Shown here: positions 24,740 to 34,494 of the stretch, piece after piece
Layout of the letters: every line of letters begins with the position of its first letter
How positions within the stretch are numbered: the first letter of the stretch is position 1
Assembly: GCA_029204225.1 (NCBI GenBank)
Contig: MU832247.1
Location: 16,948-80,947 of the forward strand
Reading direction: 5' to 3'
DNA from: Diphasiastrum complanatum
Lineage: Eukaryota > Streptophyta > Lycopodiopsida > Lycopodiales > Lycopodiaceae
DNA: 64,000 nucleotides
Translations under genes and position numbers: made by a program
Notes under the pieces: generated by a model
What the model saw: only the letters and a program-made list of their open reading frames with translations
Databases searched by the model: none
What the model was told of the DNA's origin: nothing

Positions 24740-25974
24740 TGTTGTATTGTGTGGACTTTGTTATATGTCGAATCTGAACTCTGCGGTAGAACCATTGAAA
24801 CAATTGACAAATGTAGTTTCGTTTTTGATTGGTTCCTCCATGTTGTGTATTTCAATGAAATGCTGCTCGTGCTTGCCAGTGTGACTTCTCCATTGTGATC
24901 TCTTAGTATGTGCTGCATATGTCAAAATCATAATGTTAGTCTTATGTTTGGATCTAAATATATATGAAAATTTGAAAGCATTTTGAAAATTTTATACTAA
25001 CCATGTAATGAGTGATGTGATCTTCTCCCCATGCTTTTGATATTGCATTAACAAACTCGACACAAGTCCTTTGGACAGCTTTCTTATCAATATCAGAGTA
25101 TTTTTCTTTTCTTAAAATAGCAATCATACTATCAAGCTTTTTCCATACATCAACTTTTAGTACTCTGGTTTTGCCGTCTTTCTCGAAGTCCTGAGTGGCA
25201 GCAATAATATCTGTCCAGACTGAGTGTTGAATATTAGAAGCCTTACCAGTATGATTTGATAGAAAATGACGTGCATTTGCTCCTCCTATGCTTGGCTTAG
25301 TTGGCATGTTCCCATTCTTTCCTGAAAGCTTTTCATCTTTTTGAATTTTGACATGTCCTTTATGGAGTCTTGCTTTTGATAAAACACCTTCTAATTAAGA
25401 GATAGCTTCCTTTGCTAATGATGCTGGCTTAGTATTCCAAGCAAAAACTATATGAAGATAAATGATCTTTTCTATTAATCTAACTTCTGCATGAAGAGTG
25501 CAAACATGCACATTTTTTAAGGGGATAGGCAGCACAGGCTTCCAGTTTGGATATGCATATCTTCTAGTAATTCTTGTACTCCTAGTTACATCTTTTGCCA
25601 TTTTCATGCAGTACAAACAAGGGTGTTTTGATGTAGCACCGTGAGAGACATTATACATACATTTCAATGTTTTCAAATCACTTGCTAAGTGCCATTCAAC
25701 ATTGAAGTCTCCAACTCCTGGAACATTGAGAAATCCTCCATCCATATGGTCCTTGATGATCCTAGGATAAGATGTCCTTGAGAATATCCATGATAATATA
25801 TCATGATCCTCTTTCATCACCTGTCCAAAGAATTAATCATACTTAGTTTACAATGTATTAATACTATTCAATGAATGTAATGTAATAATGAGGCTAGTTA
25901 TCTGAAACGCTGTTCAAATTCACTCAGAAATGAACTCAAGCCTGATTCTCGTGAGGATGATGAGGAAGAGGCCA
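24740..25974 (-). pseudogene. Unclassified DDE-like transposase: first exon and C-terminal exons
   Basis: A candidate first exon reads [20 protein letters not shown] (ATG at 25974), ending near 25896. After an AG acceptor, 25820 to about 25003 gives DHDILSWIFSRTSYPRI, then WHLASDLKTLKCMYNVSHGA with a CLYCM zinc-type pair, KIQKDEKLSGKNGNMPTKPS, GGANARHFLSNHTG, KKAVQRTCVEFVNAIS and WGEDHITHYM. A GT-AG intron leads to 24912 (HILRDHNGEV). A TAA interrupts at 25392-25394 and the last exon is frameshifted. The Asp in ASDLK and the Cys pair look like a transposase core, and I recall similar proteins of unknown function in other genomes, but I cannot name a family. The middle exons expected between 25896 and 25820 are missing here and resemble those at 6317-7590. 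Confidence 0.5.
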
Positions 25975-25984
25975 TGGCAATAAC

Positions 25985-26650
25985 GTGAATATCGCACTTG
26001 TGCGTGCGGGAGAACTGAACCAAATCTAACTATCAAAATGGTGCAGAAGATGGATATGTACGGCAGACAGATATAGAATATCGCAGTTGTGCGCGAGTAG
26101 GTATAGTTGCAAGCAAACGGACAACAATGAGCGCGCACAAAAGCGATATGTCGCGAATTTTGAGAACGCAAAAGGTATTCAATTTCCGTGCCATTATATT
26201 AAATTTTTGCACGTGTGGTCAACGGACTTATGACACATGTCTACTTTCAGATCGACAACAGGCGCAGGCACGTGTGAGATGACACCTGCACACGTGTGAA
26301 ATGACACCTGAACACGTGTCGCATGTTCATTCGATTGCTCATAAACACGTGTCGCTCTCGCATTCGGTCGTACAAATCCCACACGTGTAATGTGACAGGG
26401 TGACATGTGTTGCTCTCGCATTTGTCCGTACAACTCCCACATGTGTGACAGGACGTTCTTTCGCACGTGCAAACCCCGATATAAAATCACAAATTTCGAT
26501 GAATTTTTTTCACTTTTTTTTTCGCTCCGCATATCGCATTTGTGCGCGCCCTTCACAATCGAAATTCCTCCTACTGCCTTCCATGCGCACAGGTCCGATA
26601 CATCTTTCCTCATATCGCACTTGTGCGTCTTTCCTCAAATCTAATCGTTC
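25985..26650. promoter_or_regulatory. Bidirectional control region with two kinds of palindromic repeats
   Basis: Lies between the divergent transposase (minus) and H3-like (plus) genes. Motif A, ATATCGCA(C/G/T)TTGTGCG, occurs at 25989-26004, 26078-26095, 26531-26548 and 26612-26627, and inverted at 26131-26149. Motif B is a CACGTG or CACATGTG box, often CACACGTGTG, with about ten copies between 26205 and 26470. Motif A flanks the motif B block on both sides. Likely a divergent promoter with binding sites for a host G-box factor, the transposase, or both; the roles are inferred. Confidence 0.55.
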
Positions 26651-26788
26651 TCTCTGATATTCGGCTCGCATAGGTCCAATATACCGTACATTCTGTCCGT
26701 ACATAGCAATCCTCTGCGAGTTCTTTATCATCCCTTCCTTCTCATCCTAACCTTCACACACAAGTCCGCTATCACATAGTTCACGCCC

Positions 26789-27565
26789 ATGGATAGGAGA
26801 AAGCAGACAAGGAGAGACTTTTTCTCTCCTAGCTCATCCTCATCTCCTGCGGTTGCCATCACACCACTTGCTAGACCTAGAACGCGCAACCGCAGCAGGT
26901 GGCTCTATGAGATACGCAAGTATCAGAGGTCAACAGCTCTGTTGATTCCAAGAGCTCCATTCTACCGTGCTGTCCGGAACATAACAGGAAATGATCTCGG
27001 ACAACACGTTAGATTCACACCGAGTGTTCTTCAGTGCCTTCAGGAGGCTGCTGAAGATTATATTAGCCTTTTTTTTTAGAATTCTTTTTTGCTTGCCATC
27101 CATACCAAGAGGGTTACCATAATGGCCAAGGATTTTCAGCTTCTGATGAGAATGAGGGATAGGTACTGTAGGTTACATGTATCTCAACCTGCTGCTCCTA
27201 GACCAACTCCTGTAGATAGGACTAATCTTCCTATGAAGCGTCCTAGGAAGCAGACAGCCCCCAAGCGTGCTCCTAAGAAAGTTAAGCCTAACCCTTCAAA
27301 TTCTGTGAAGCCTATTCCAGAATCCATTGTAGATAATGCTGTTGTTGATAATGCTGTAAATATAGCTACCTCTGTTTTGGATACTCCTATAATTGTTGTA
27401 GATACTACACATCCACCTCCTTTTCCTCCTCCCAATTTCTATACATATATTGATTCAGATGATTATCTTAAATTTGAGAAAGACATATCGGATGCTATAG
27501 ATACAATTGGTACTCCTTTTTGTTTTAGACTAGATGAACTTGATTTTAGTATTTTAGAGTTCTAG
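26789..27565 (+). pseudogene. CENH3-like histone H3 variant with long C-terminal tail
   Basis: ATG at 26789. After a 38-residue divergent N-tail without the canonical Lys9 or Lys27 contexts comes a clear H3 fold: YEIRKYQRSTALLI (alpha-N), PFYRAVRNI (alpha-1), LQCLQEAAEDYISLF (alpha-2), AIHTKRVTIMAKDFQLLMRM (loop 2, alpha-3). Loop 1 (TGNDLGQHVRF) is one residue longer than in canonical H3, as in centromeric H3 variants. A TAG at 27077-27079, just after a nine-T run at the end of alpha-2, splits the frame; the frame then stays open to 27565. The 120-residue extension after alpha-3 is basic (KRPRKQTAPKRAPKKVKP) and then acidic and Pro-rich (HPPPFPPPNFYTYIDSDDYL). Normal H3 proteins end within a few residues of alpha-3. 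Its position between transposase and protease suggests a gene captured by the transposon. Confidence 0.8.
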
Positions 27566-28536
27566 ATTGCCTGGATCTCAAAGACAGACGGGCTTCTATC
27601 AGTGATCCTGTGATAGAGTCCGGGCTGACACTCTTGCAATTTGACATTGCAAGAGATTCATCAAACGAGTTGCTGGTGCTGAGTAACTTTCTGCTCCAGG
27701 CCTTCAAGGAGAATAAGGACACATTGTCACAGTGTCTGACAAGTGGATTCACACCAGCAACAAAGTATCTGGTCATTCCTTATCATACCAAGTACGATAT
27801 ATTAAGTGCTTCTTCCTGTTTTATGCATTAACATTGACATTTTCAATTTAAATAGTTCTCAAAATTGCCGCTAAAATATTTTCAATCTTATTTTGCAGCG
27901 ACCATTGGAATTTAAACCTGATCTCTATTAAGAGATTTGTAAATAATATTATTAAATGTTTTCGTGTCAAGATGAATTCGGCGAGAAATACGCATAAGGA
28001 TGTAGATATATACATTCCATATCTAAGTAAATATATTCCTACAGACGTTCTCCATTCTGTGGACTGGCAGATCGTCAGCTTGGAGGTAAACTCTGTCTTT
28101 CTTAATAGCATTTTGGAATCAGTATTCTAATGAAATATTTTCAATCTAATTCATTCTGTTTCATAATTGATTTCTTGTGTGCTGAATTATTTTTCAGTCA
28201 CCCCAGCAAAATGATTCATTCAGCTGTGGGTGGTACACATTGTACAATGCCAAGTTGTTTTTTGAGTGGTTCCAACAACAAGATGTTGATATTTCTAAGG
28301 TAATAAATTTTGTTTATTCTTATTTTGGAATCATGATTAGTTTTCTATTCTGGTGATGTTATTGGCCATTACTAATACATGAATGTTCTATTTTGCAGTT
28401 TACACTTCTTGAGTACACATCAAGCCAGGTGTACAAATTTAGGCAAGAAATTATCCTGAGTATACTGGCTAGGGCAAGGCTTCAGCCTCCCGTTATTGAT
28501 GATGGTGCAAAGGATGATGTAGTTGTACTAAATTAA
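27566..28536 (+). CDS. Ulp1-type (C48) SUMO protease-like, four exons
   Basis: Exons at about 27566-27791, 27899-28085, 28198-28299 and 28399-28536. All three introns are GT-AG and keep the frame. The exons read SGFTPATKYLVIPYHTNDHW (His of the catalytic triad in DHW), then DWQIVSLE joined to SPQQNDSFSCGWYTLYNAKL, with the Gln (PQQN) and nucleophile Cys (SCG) of the family. The site where family members have Asp, a YDS-type motif, best aligns with MNSA, so an Asn may replace the catalytic Asp. There is no obvious start codon of its own. The preceding H3-like frame stops at 27563-27565, directly before this frame opens, so the two may once have been one fused product. Ulp1-like domains are known cargo of several plant and eukaryotic DNA transposons. 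Confidence 0.72.
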
Positions 28537-28859
28537 GATCAGAAAAAATATAGATAGCATAGAACAAAAATACATGTATAGACTTCATAGAAAAATATAC
28601 ATTGATATATCAAATGCTGCTCCAGTTTATGAATTTGGGAGCACAAAATACATGTACAGATGCCCAACTTGGGCTTTCATTTATTGAATGAAAGGGTGTA
28701 TACATAGATTTTTACTAAAGTTTAATTGAAACTATTGTTCTCCCACAATGGTGATTGTTGTAGGTAGATCTTTGCAGCACGTTATCTGCTCCTGTCTTTT
28801 TCGCATCTGTGACATGGCAAATATTAGTGAATGTGCAATTGTAAATGATGACATTTTTT
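28537..28859. other. No gene; convergent 3' ends
   Basis: The protease gene ends at 28536 and the minus-strand gene ends near 28860. AT-rich with candidate AATAAA-like polyadenylation sequence, nothing else. Confidence 0.4.
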
Positions 28860-30106
28860 ATTATTTTGTTCTATTTTGAAATGGCAATAAACATAAAGTA
28901 TTTACGAGTCTTTCGTTGATGATAAAAAATCTGAAATATGTTGGTAGATTGGTTTGTAATAGCATGAGCTCTGTTATGATAAAATCAGGCTTCCAGTGCT
29001 CTTCCACCTCAACCATAGTCAAATATTCCTCATTGTAGATAATGCTTATCTCCATTCGGTTTGTGTGACCATTTAGTTCAAAGTCTTGATCCAGTGGTAG
29101 CCATGTACCTTCAATTTCTTGTATCTCTGGTAGCTAAATGCGAGACTGAGCATTTGCTTTTCGATATGATAACGAAAGATCATTGAGGACTTTTTAATCC
29201 TGCATTCTATGTCATTATTTGTTTTACTATCCCAAACTTGATCCATGAGATCTGACAAAGTCTCATCTGATAAATCCTTGCAAACAAATAAAGTTGGTGT
29301 CCTACGAACACTAGCTCTCGAGAAAAAATCAACAAATGTATGCAATGAGATAAACCAACTTAGGTGAACAATTTTCGAGCCTGTGCTTATCTTCATAGCA
29401 TTTTTAATATCAATGAGTAGCTTGCATCTCAAGGATTCAGAAACAATGATGTCAGGAGTAGGCCACTCATAACTTTGAAAACTAGGCAATGGAATTACTT
29501 CGAGCTTGCCAAAATCTCCATCTGTTTGTGGCGTATATAAAGATTCATAAAAATAGATACCACAATCTGCAAGTTCCTTTGGACTTCTTCCTTTGTATTG
29601 TAGCTTTCCAACATCAGAGTGAATCATGTCTAATATTCCTACAAGTGATTGTGCGGGCTCCCATTCACTTATGCATGATGGATATAAATCTGAAAGAAAA
29701 AAACAATGTTGAAGCATTTAAATCATAATCTAAAGAGCATCAATTAAGGAAATCACCTATGATTGCTGTAGAGTGCATATGTTTTGATATATTTACAGTT
29801 ACATTTTTGATGATCATGAGGATTGATATCATGTACTTTGATTTCTGAATGCATATATACATGTTGCACTAAGACTTCTGATATCGATTGACCTCTCGGA
29901 GTAGTCTTAAACTCCAAAATTTTTGCTTTCCAATAAGATTTGTAAGTCATTTTTGCTCTTTTCTTTTGTCAAAAATTGCCCTTTGATGATGGATGCAGCA
30001 ATACCCATGAGTTCTTTGTATATTTTGTTGGCTTCCAGTTATCAGCTTCATCTTTCTCATTGTAAAGAATCACAGAATCGATTGTAGATCTGGGTCTTCT
30101 TGCCAT
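28860..30106 (-). pseudogene. Spliced gene with BAH-like N-terminus, unknown function
   Basis: Exon 1 from the ATG at 30106: MARRPRSTIDSVILYNEKDE, NSWVLLHPSS, a TGA (about 29970), then YKSYWKAKILEFKTTPRGQS and SEVLVQHVYMHSEI. The order VLLHP, YWKAKILEF, then a strand ending in Tyr and Glu is like the first half of a bromo-adjacent homology domain, but this match is by eye and weak. A GT (29752) and TTTCTTTCAG (about 29692) suggest an intron. The next part, 29690-29073, holds SCISEWEPAQSLVGILDMIH, IYFYESLYTPQTDGDFGKLE and LIDIKNAMKISTGSK. A third part at 29055-28861 contains VEEHWKPDFIITELML. No homologue recognised. If it is a BAH protein it would act as a nucleosome reader. Confidence 0.4.
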
Positions 30107-30537
30107 TGCTATTTTCAAAGCTTGGGCGCCAAAAATCTCTCTGATATGTTACTTAATTTTAATTTTTTGTATCACATTTAATCTAATGTGAATGCCAACA
30201 TAGTCACAGTTACTGCGTATACCATATTTTATGTAACTGTACATACTATATTTCTATAACTATAACTAGTATAGTTAGAAAATTTCATTATACTAACCAA
30301 CATAGTAAAGTAAATTTAACTTGAAATATTGACATCGGGCAGATTAGCACGTGTCGGGCAGGAAGAAGAAACCAATGGGATACGTCCATGCTGTCCGGAC
30401 ACAAATTTCAAAGTTTTCTATATTGCATTTTTACTTTTTAGTTAATTTGAACTACGTTACGTAGATTTCAAATCTGTGCTTTTGATTGGGCCTGGTGACG
30501 GTCGAAACTAAAGAAAAATAAATAAAAGTATCTTTAC

Positions 30538-30572
30538 AAAGGGTCTTTTTGATATTGAGAACTCCTCTAATG
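30538..30572 (-). repeat. Right copy of the 35-bp inverted repeat
   Basis: Exact reverse complement of 5730-5764. It lies 430 bp outside the start of the BAH-like gene. It is followed at once by TGATGCTCCT, which may be the start of a copia LTR inserted beside it. Confidence 0.5.
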
Positions 30573-31815
30573 TGATGCTCCTAAAGAACCCAAGCAGTTA
30601 TAACCAAGAACCATAAGTTATGGAAGGTGTCTTTTGACATTCCACTAACTTGTGAGCCTCTTGGCCTTTCCTTTGCTTCCCCTTAACTCAATGACTTGTG
30701 TGGACATTCCATAGTGCTTTGGAGTGAGTCATTGGCCATGTATAAGAGAGGGAGAGGGCACCCAAATGAGGGGATATTTTTTTGGTTGTTGCTTGTTTCT
30801 ATTCTTTAGTGGAAGGCTAGTGTGTAGAGAGCATAGATTTGGCTTGCTTGTTTTTGAGAGGATCACCATCTTTGGTATGGGACGTAGATGGGGGTAGGAT
30901 CTTGAGCATGCTTGTGATTGTGATGGTAGTGATTGTGGTTTAGCAAGGGGGTACTAGATAGTCTTGCTTGCGCATAAATCTAGCTATGGTTGGGTGGTGA
31001 ATTCTTCTTGAGGCCATTTGATTGTCTACTTTTGGAAGGATCTTAGGAGATGCACATTGGAGGGCTTTTGGAGGCATTGGTGGACATCAACTCAAAGGCT
31101 TGGTGGGCAGATCTTCCTTGTTGTAAAAGCTTCCAGCTTCGAAACGCCCTAAAAGGTCAACAAAAAGGGCCGAAATGCCTTCACAGCCTCGCGAAATGCC
31201 TTCCAAAAAGCCTCCATTCGCGCGTGAACCCTTCTAAAACTTTGTGTATCGAGGTGTTTTCAAGTCGTCAAGCAGGGAACGCGTGCCAATAGCAACCTGC
31301 CACATGTCATAGGTGCATGTGTCCTTGAATCTGGACCGTCCAATTGATGGATATCAACGGCTCAAATCAACTTAAGAAAATAGACGTCAAATTTCATTTC
31401 ATTTGAAGGGTCCCATAGGTGTCTCTAGTTATTGGGACTGGTCCATTCTTTCTAAGGCCCTGTCTACTGGTTGTGTTGCAGGAAAGCAGAAAACATATAG
31501 ATATTTTGACCTAGTTGGGGAGATATTTTTTGAGATTTGATCAGACAAGAGCTATGCTGGTACAAAGGGCAACAAGCTGATATAAAAATCTTTGAAATTG
31601 GAGATTTGTGCGTGACGAAGAAAATTTCCAAAAATGGCAGTTTAGTAATAATTGTCATTTTTCAGGCTTAAGGGCAATTTTTTACTTCAAGTTGGCATAA
31701 CTTTCTATCCATAGCTCGGATTGAAAGATGGTCTGAGATGTCATTTGTCAAGTTTGCAGCAAATTTTCTATTTTTACAGTCATTTTTGCAATCCAAACTC
31801 ATCTAAGTGTAGTAA
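30573..31815 (+). repeat. Probable copia LTR and leader
   Basis: Non-coding stretch directly upstream of a copia gag start. It has a promoter-like segment (ATGTATAAGAGAGGGAGAGG near 30740). I cannot fix the LTR ends or find a clean primer-binding site. Confidence 0.4.
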
Positions 31816-31900
31816 TGGCAACTCTAAGCGAGAGCATCCTCAATGAGTCGAGCAAGTTGGAAGGAACTGACAACTATGCAGGTCCTGTGACATTTCATTC
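31816..31900 (+). pseudogene. Copia gag start, truncated
   Basis: Reads MATLSESILNESSKLEGTDN followed by YA, the usual copia gag opening (L-E-G-x-N-Y), and then runs into unrelated sequence. Confidence 0.7.
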
Positions 31901-31904
31901 TCAC

Positions 31905-31990
31905 AATTTGGCCTAAAGTTCTCTTCTTAAACTATAATTAATCCAATAACTATGTGATCATCGGGTTGGACTTACACATGCAGGGTGCTA
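31905..31990 (-). repeat. Fragment of the Ty3 LTR
   Basis: ATAACTATGTGATCATCGGG and TTGGACTTACACATGCAGGG match the LTR at 1551-2281 (about 2175-2220) in the same orientation. The fragment is about 85 bp. Confidence 0.75.
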
Positions 31991-33290
31991 GTATTGTGGA
32001 GAGATAGTAGGAGAGGAGGCGACTATTACTTCATGAGCTAGTATTGTGATCTTTCTTATGTATTGTGTGTGGGCACATGAATAAATACTATTGGCATCTT
32101 GTTGGTCATATGTAGAGCTCTTGTGGAATGCTTGAATAGAACCTTAAAGATCTTGGTGATGTAATGAAGCTATAGTGTGATATTGTGGATCATTGCATTT
32201 TGAAATTTTCAAGTGGAATCAAGCTTGGTGATTATACTTCTTGTTGAAAATTTTTTAACACAAATAAGAGATTCTACTAGTTTCCTATAGAAATTAATGT
32301 GTTTGATTACCTCTTATAGTTAGCTATACATTAGATTCCATAGATCTAGAAACATACTTGTAATCATCCATTTGAAACCCTTTAAGGATGTTTATGCATT
32401 ATCACTATAGTCATCTTCATTATTGAACATCTTGAGTAGATTGTATTTTGGAAAATATGAGATGATTTAGCCAATAACACCAACTTCTACATGAAACTAG
32501 ATCATTATCCTCATACCCAATTCAAAAACCTAAGAGACTCATCTGGTATAATCCTTTATCCTAGGAAGAATCCCAAAAGTCCAATATTTCTAACAAAGAT
32601 GCCTTCTCCAAAATTTATGCTGTCAAAACCAACCATGGTCACTCTAACCATTGCACAAATGTCTTGCATAAAGAAACAACCAATTTCTATATTATATCTC
32701 ATGTTTTGGTGTACACAAATGATTAAAATGAAATACGTTCAATCAAGCAGAGATACATAGGAAAACAAAAGTGTAAAACTAGAAGTGTCATGAAAAACTT
32801 AGGTGTAAAAATGAATCATCTACACAATCAGGTTTTTGACACTTCCGAGTTCCCTATGTAAATATGCTTGATTGAACATATTTCATTTTATGTTTGCTTT
32901 GAAATAGCTATCAAATAAATTTTAGTGATGGCAACAACTACATCAACTTCAAGTACTTTAGTACTACACTAGGTGAGATACCGATCACATGTGTCGGTAA
33001 CAAAAAGGTATAACACTAATTGATTGAACTTATTATTATGATGGTTGTTTTTTTGTTTTTTTAATTTCTATGAGATGAAGACAAGTGATGGCAACAACTA
33101 CACCAACTTCAAGGACTGTACTACTACACTAGGTGAGATGGGCATCTCAAGTGTCAATAACAAAAAGATATGGGCAGCCAAAATTGTTTCGCCACAATAA
33201 ACTCTATTGGTAGATAGGTTATCTCTACTAGAATCTAGAGCCATCTGCCAGTCTTCTCCTCTATTATGGATGCCTAGGGGTCCATCTCAT
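31991..33290. repeat. No gene; holds a diverged tandem duplication
   Basis: A segment starting AGTGATGGCAACAACTACA appears at about 32925-33013 and again at 33087-33175, 160 bp apart and about 85 per cent alike. In one frame it reads GNNYTNFKDCTTTLGE, which resembles the copia protease region, so it may be an old copia piece. The rest has no recognisable feature. Confidence 0.45.
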
Positions 33291-33639
33291 ACTTGAATTG
33301 TGTACCTTAAAGAATGTGCATCATTCGTGCATAAGCCGACTTTAAAATTTCGCACATTGAACAATGTGCATCTCATGCAGGCCATTCATTCATTCGTGCA
33401 TGAGCTGCGCATTATTACTATCTATAACAGCAATTTTCTGTGGTCCACGTGGAATAAAACGTGGGCAATAATCTCTTTGCTCCAGCCATTTCAGATGTCG
33501 CAGCAGCAGCAGCATCAACTGCTTCCTCGGCTTTCCTCTTCTCGCTCTCTCATACAATATATCTATAGCCAGCAGCAGCTGATCATCAAAGAATGCGAGC
33601 TGGGTATCCAAGAAAGCGAAGTTTTGATCATAGATACCT

Positions 33640-33888
33640 GATTGCAGCTCAGAATTTTGCTCGAGCGTTTCTTCGAAGAGACCAACATCTGATGAAGTTG
33701 CAATCGAGCTTGTTTGAGTCTTAGCTGAGCTCGACTCAGGTAGTAGATCTCATTGTCTAATAGTATTTGCTTGATTTCTAACATCTTACTCAGATGAAAA
33801 GCTAGAAATGTTTTAGTCCATCCTTAGGAAAGAAAGCAGTTCAGCTTCTATCTGTCAAAGACACCAGCAGCGAAATACGAGACTTGAA
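33640..33888 (+). promoter_or_regulatory. Proximal 5' region of ABCG gene 1, conserved with gene 2
   Basis: GCTTGATTTCT(A/G)ACAT (33770-33785) and the sequence just before the ATG (CAGCGAAATACGAGACTTGAA) recur at 58793-58806 and 58894-58915 upstream of gene 2. The 5' untranslated region was therefore copied with the gene. No clear TATA box recognised. Confidence 0.55.
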
Positions 33889-34408
33889 ATGGCAGCAGAG
33901 ATATGGAGTGGCAGAAGTTCTCTAAGCTCATTGGGTGAGAATGTGTTCGCTCGGGCTTCCACTGGACACGGAGAGGAAGATTATGAGGAGGCCTTAAAAT
34001 GGGCGGCACTAGAGAAAATGCCTACCTACAATCGGCAGCTACGAACTACCATTGTCGAAAGTGTAGCTGATAATGGGAGGTTCATCGACATGGAGGTCGA
34101 TGGCAGAAATTCTCCAATCTCATTGGGTGACCGCGTACCCACTCCACTGAACAATCCCTCCACTGAACATCGAGAAGAAGATGAGGAGGCCTTAAAATGG
34201 GCGGCACTGGAGAAGATGCCGACCTACACTCGCCTAAGAACTACCATTCTCAAGCGTATGACTGATAATGGGAGACTCATCAACGAGGAGGTTGATGTGA
34301 GTAAACTCAGACATAAGGAACGGCAGCACATTCTTGGAAAAATATTGAAGGTTACAGAGGAAGACCATGAACGGTTTCTCGTCAAACTCCGCGACAGAAT
34401 TGACCAGT

Positions 34409-34494
<86 letters not shown>

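Noticed and set aside
33300-33784. ORFs on both strands upstream of ABCG gene 1
   Set aside because: They lie in the 5' flank with no recognisable domain and no shared frame with the paralogue's 5' region.
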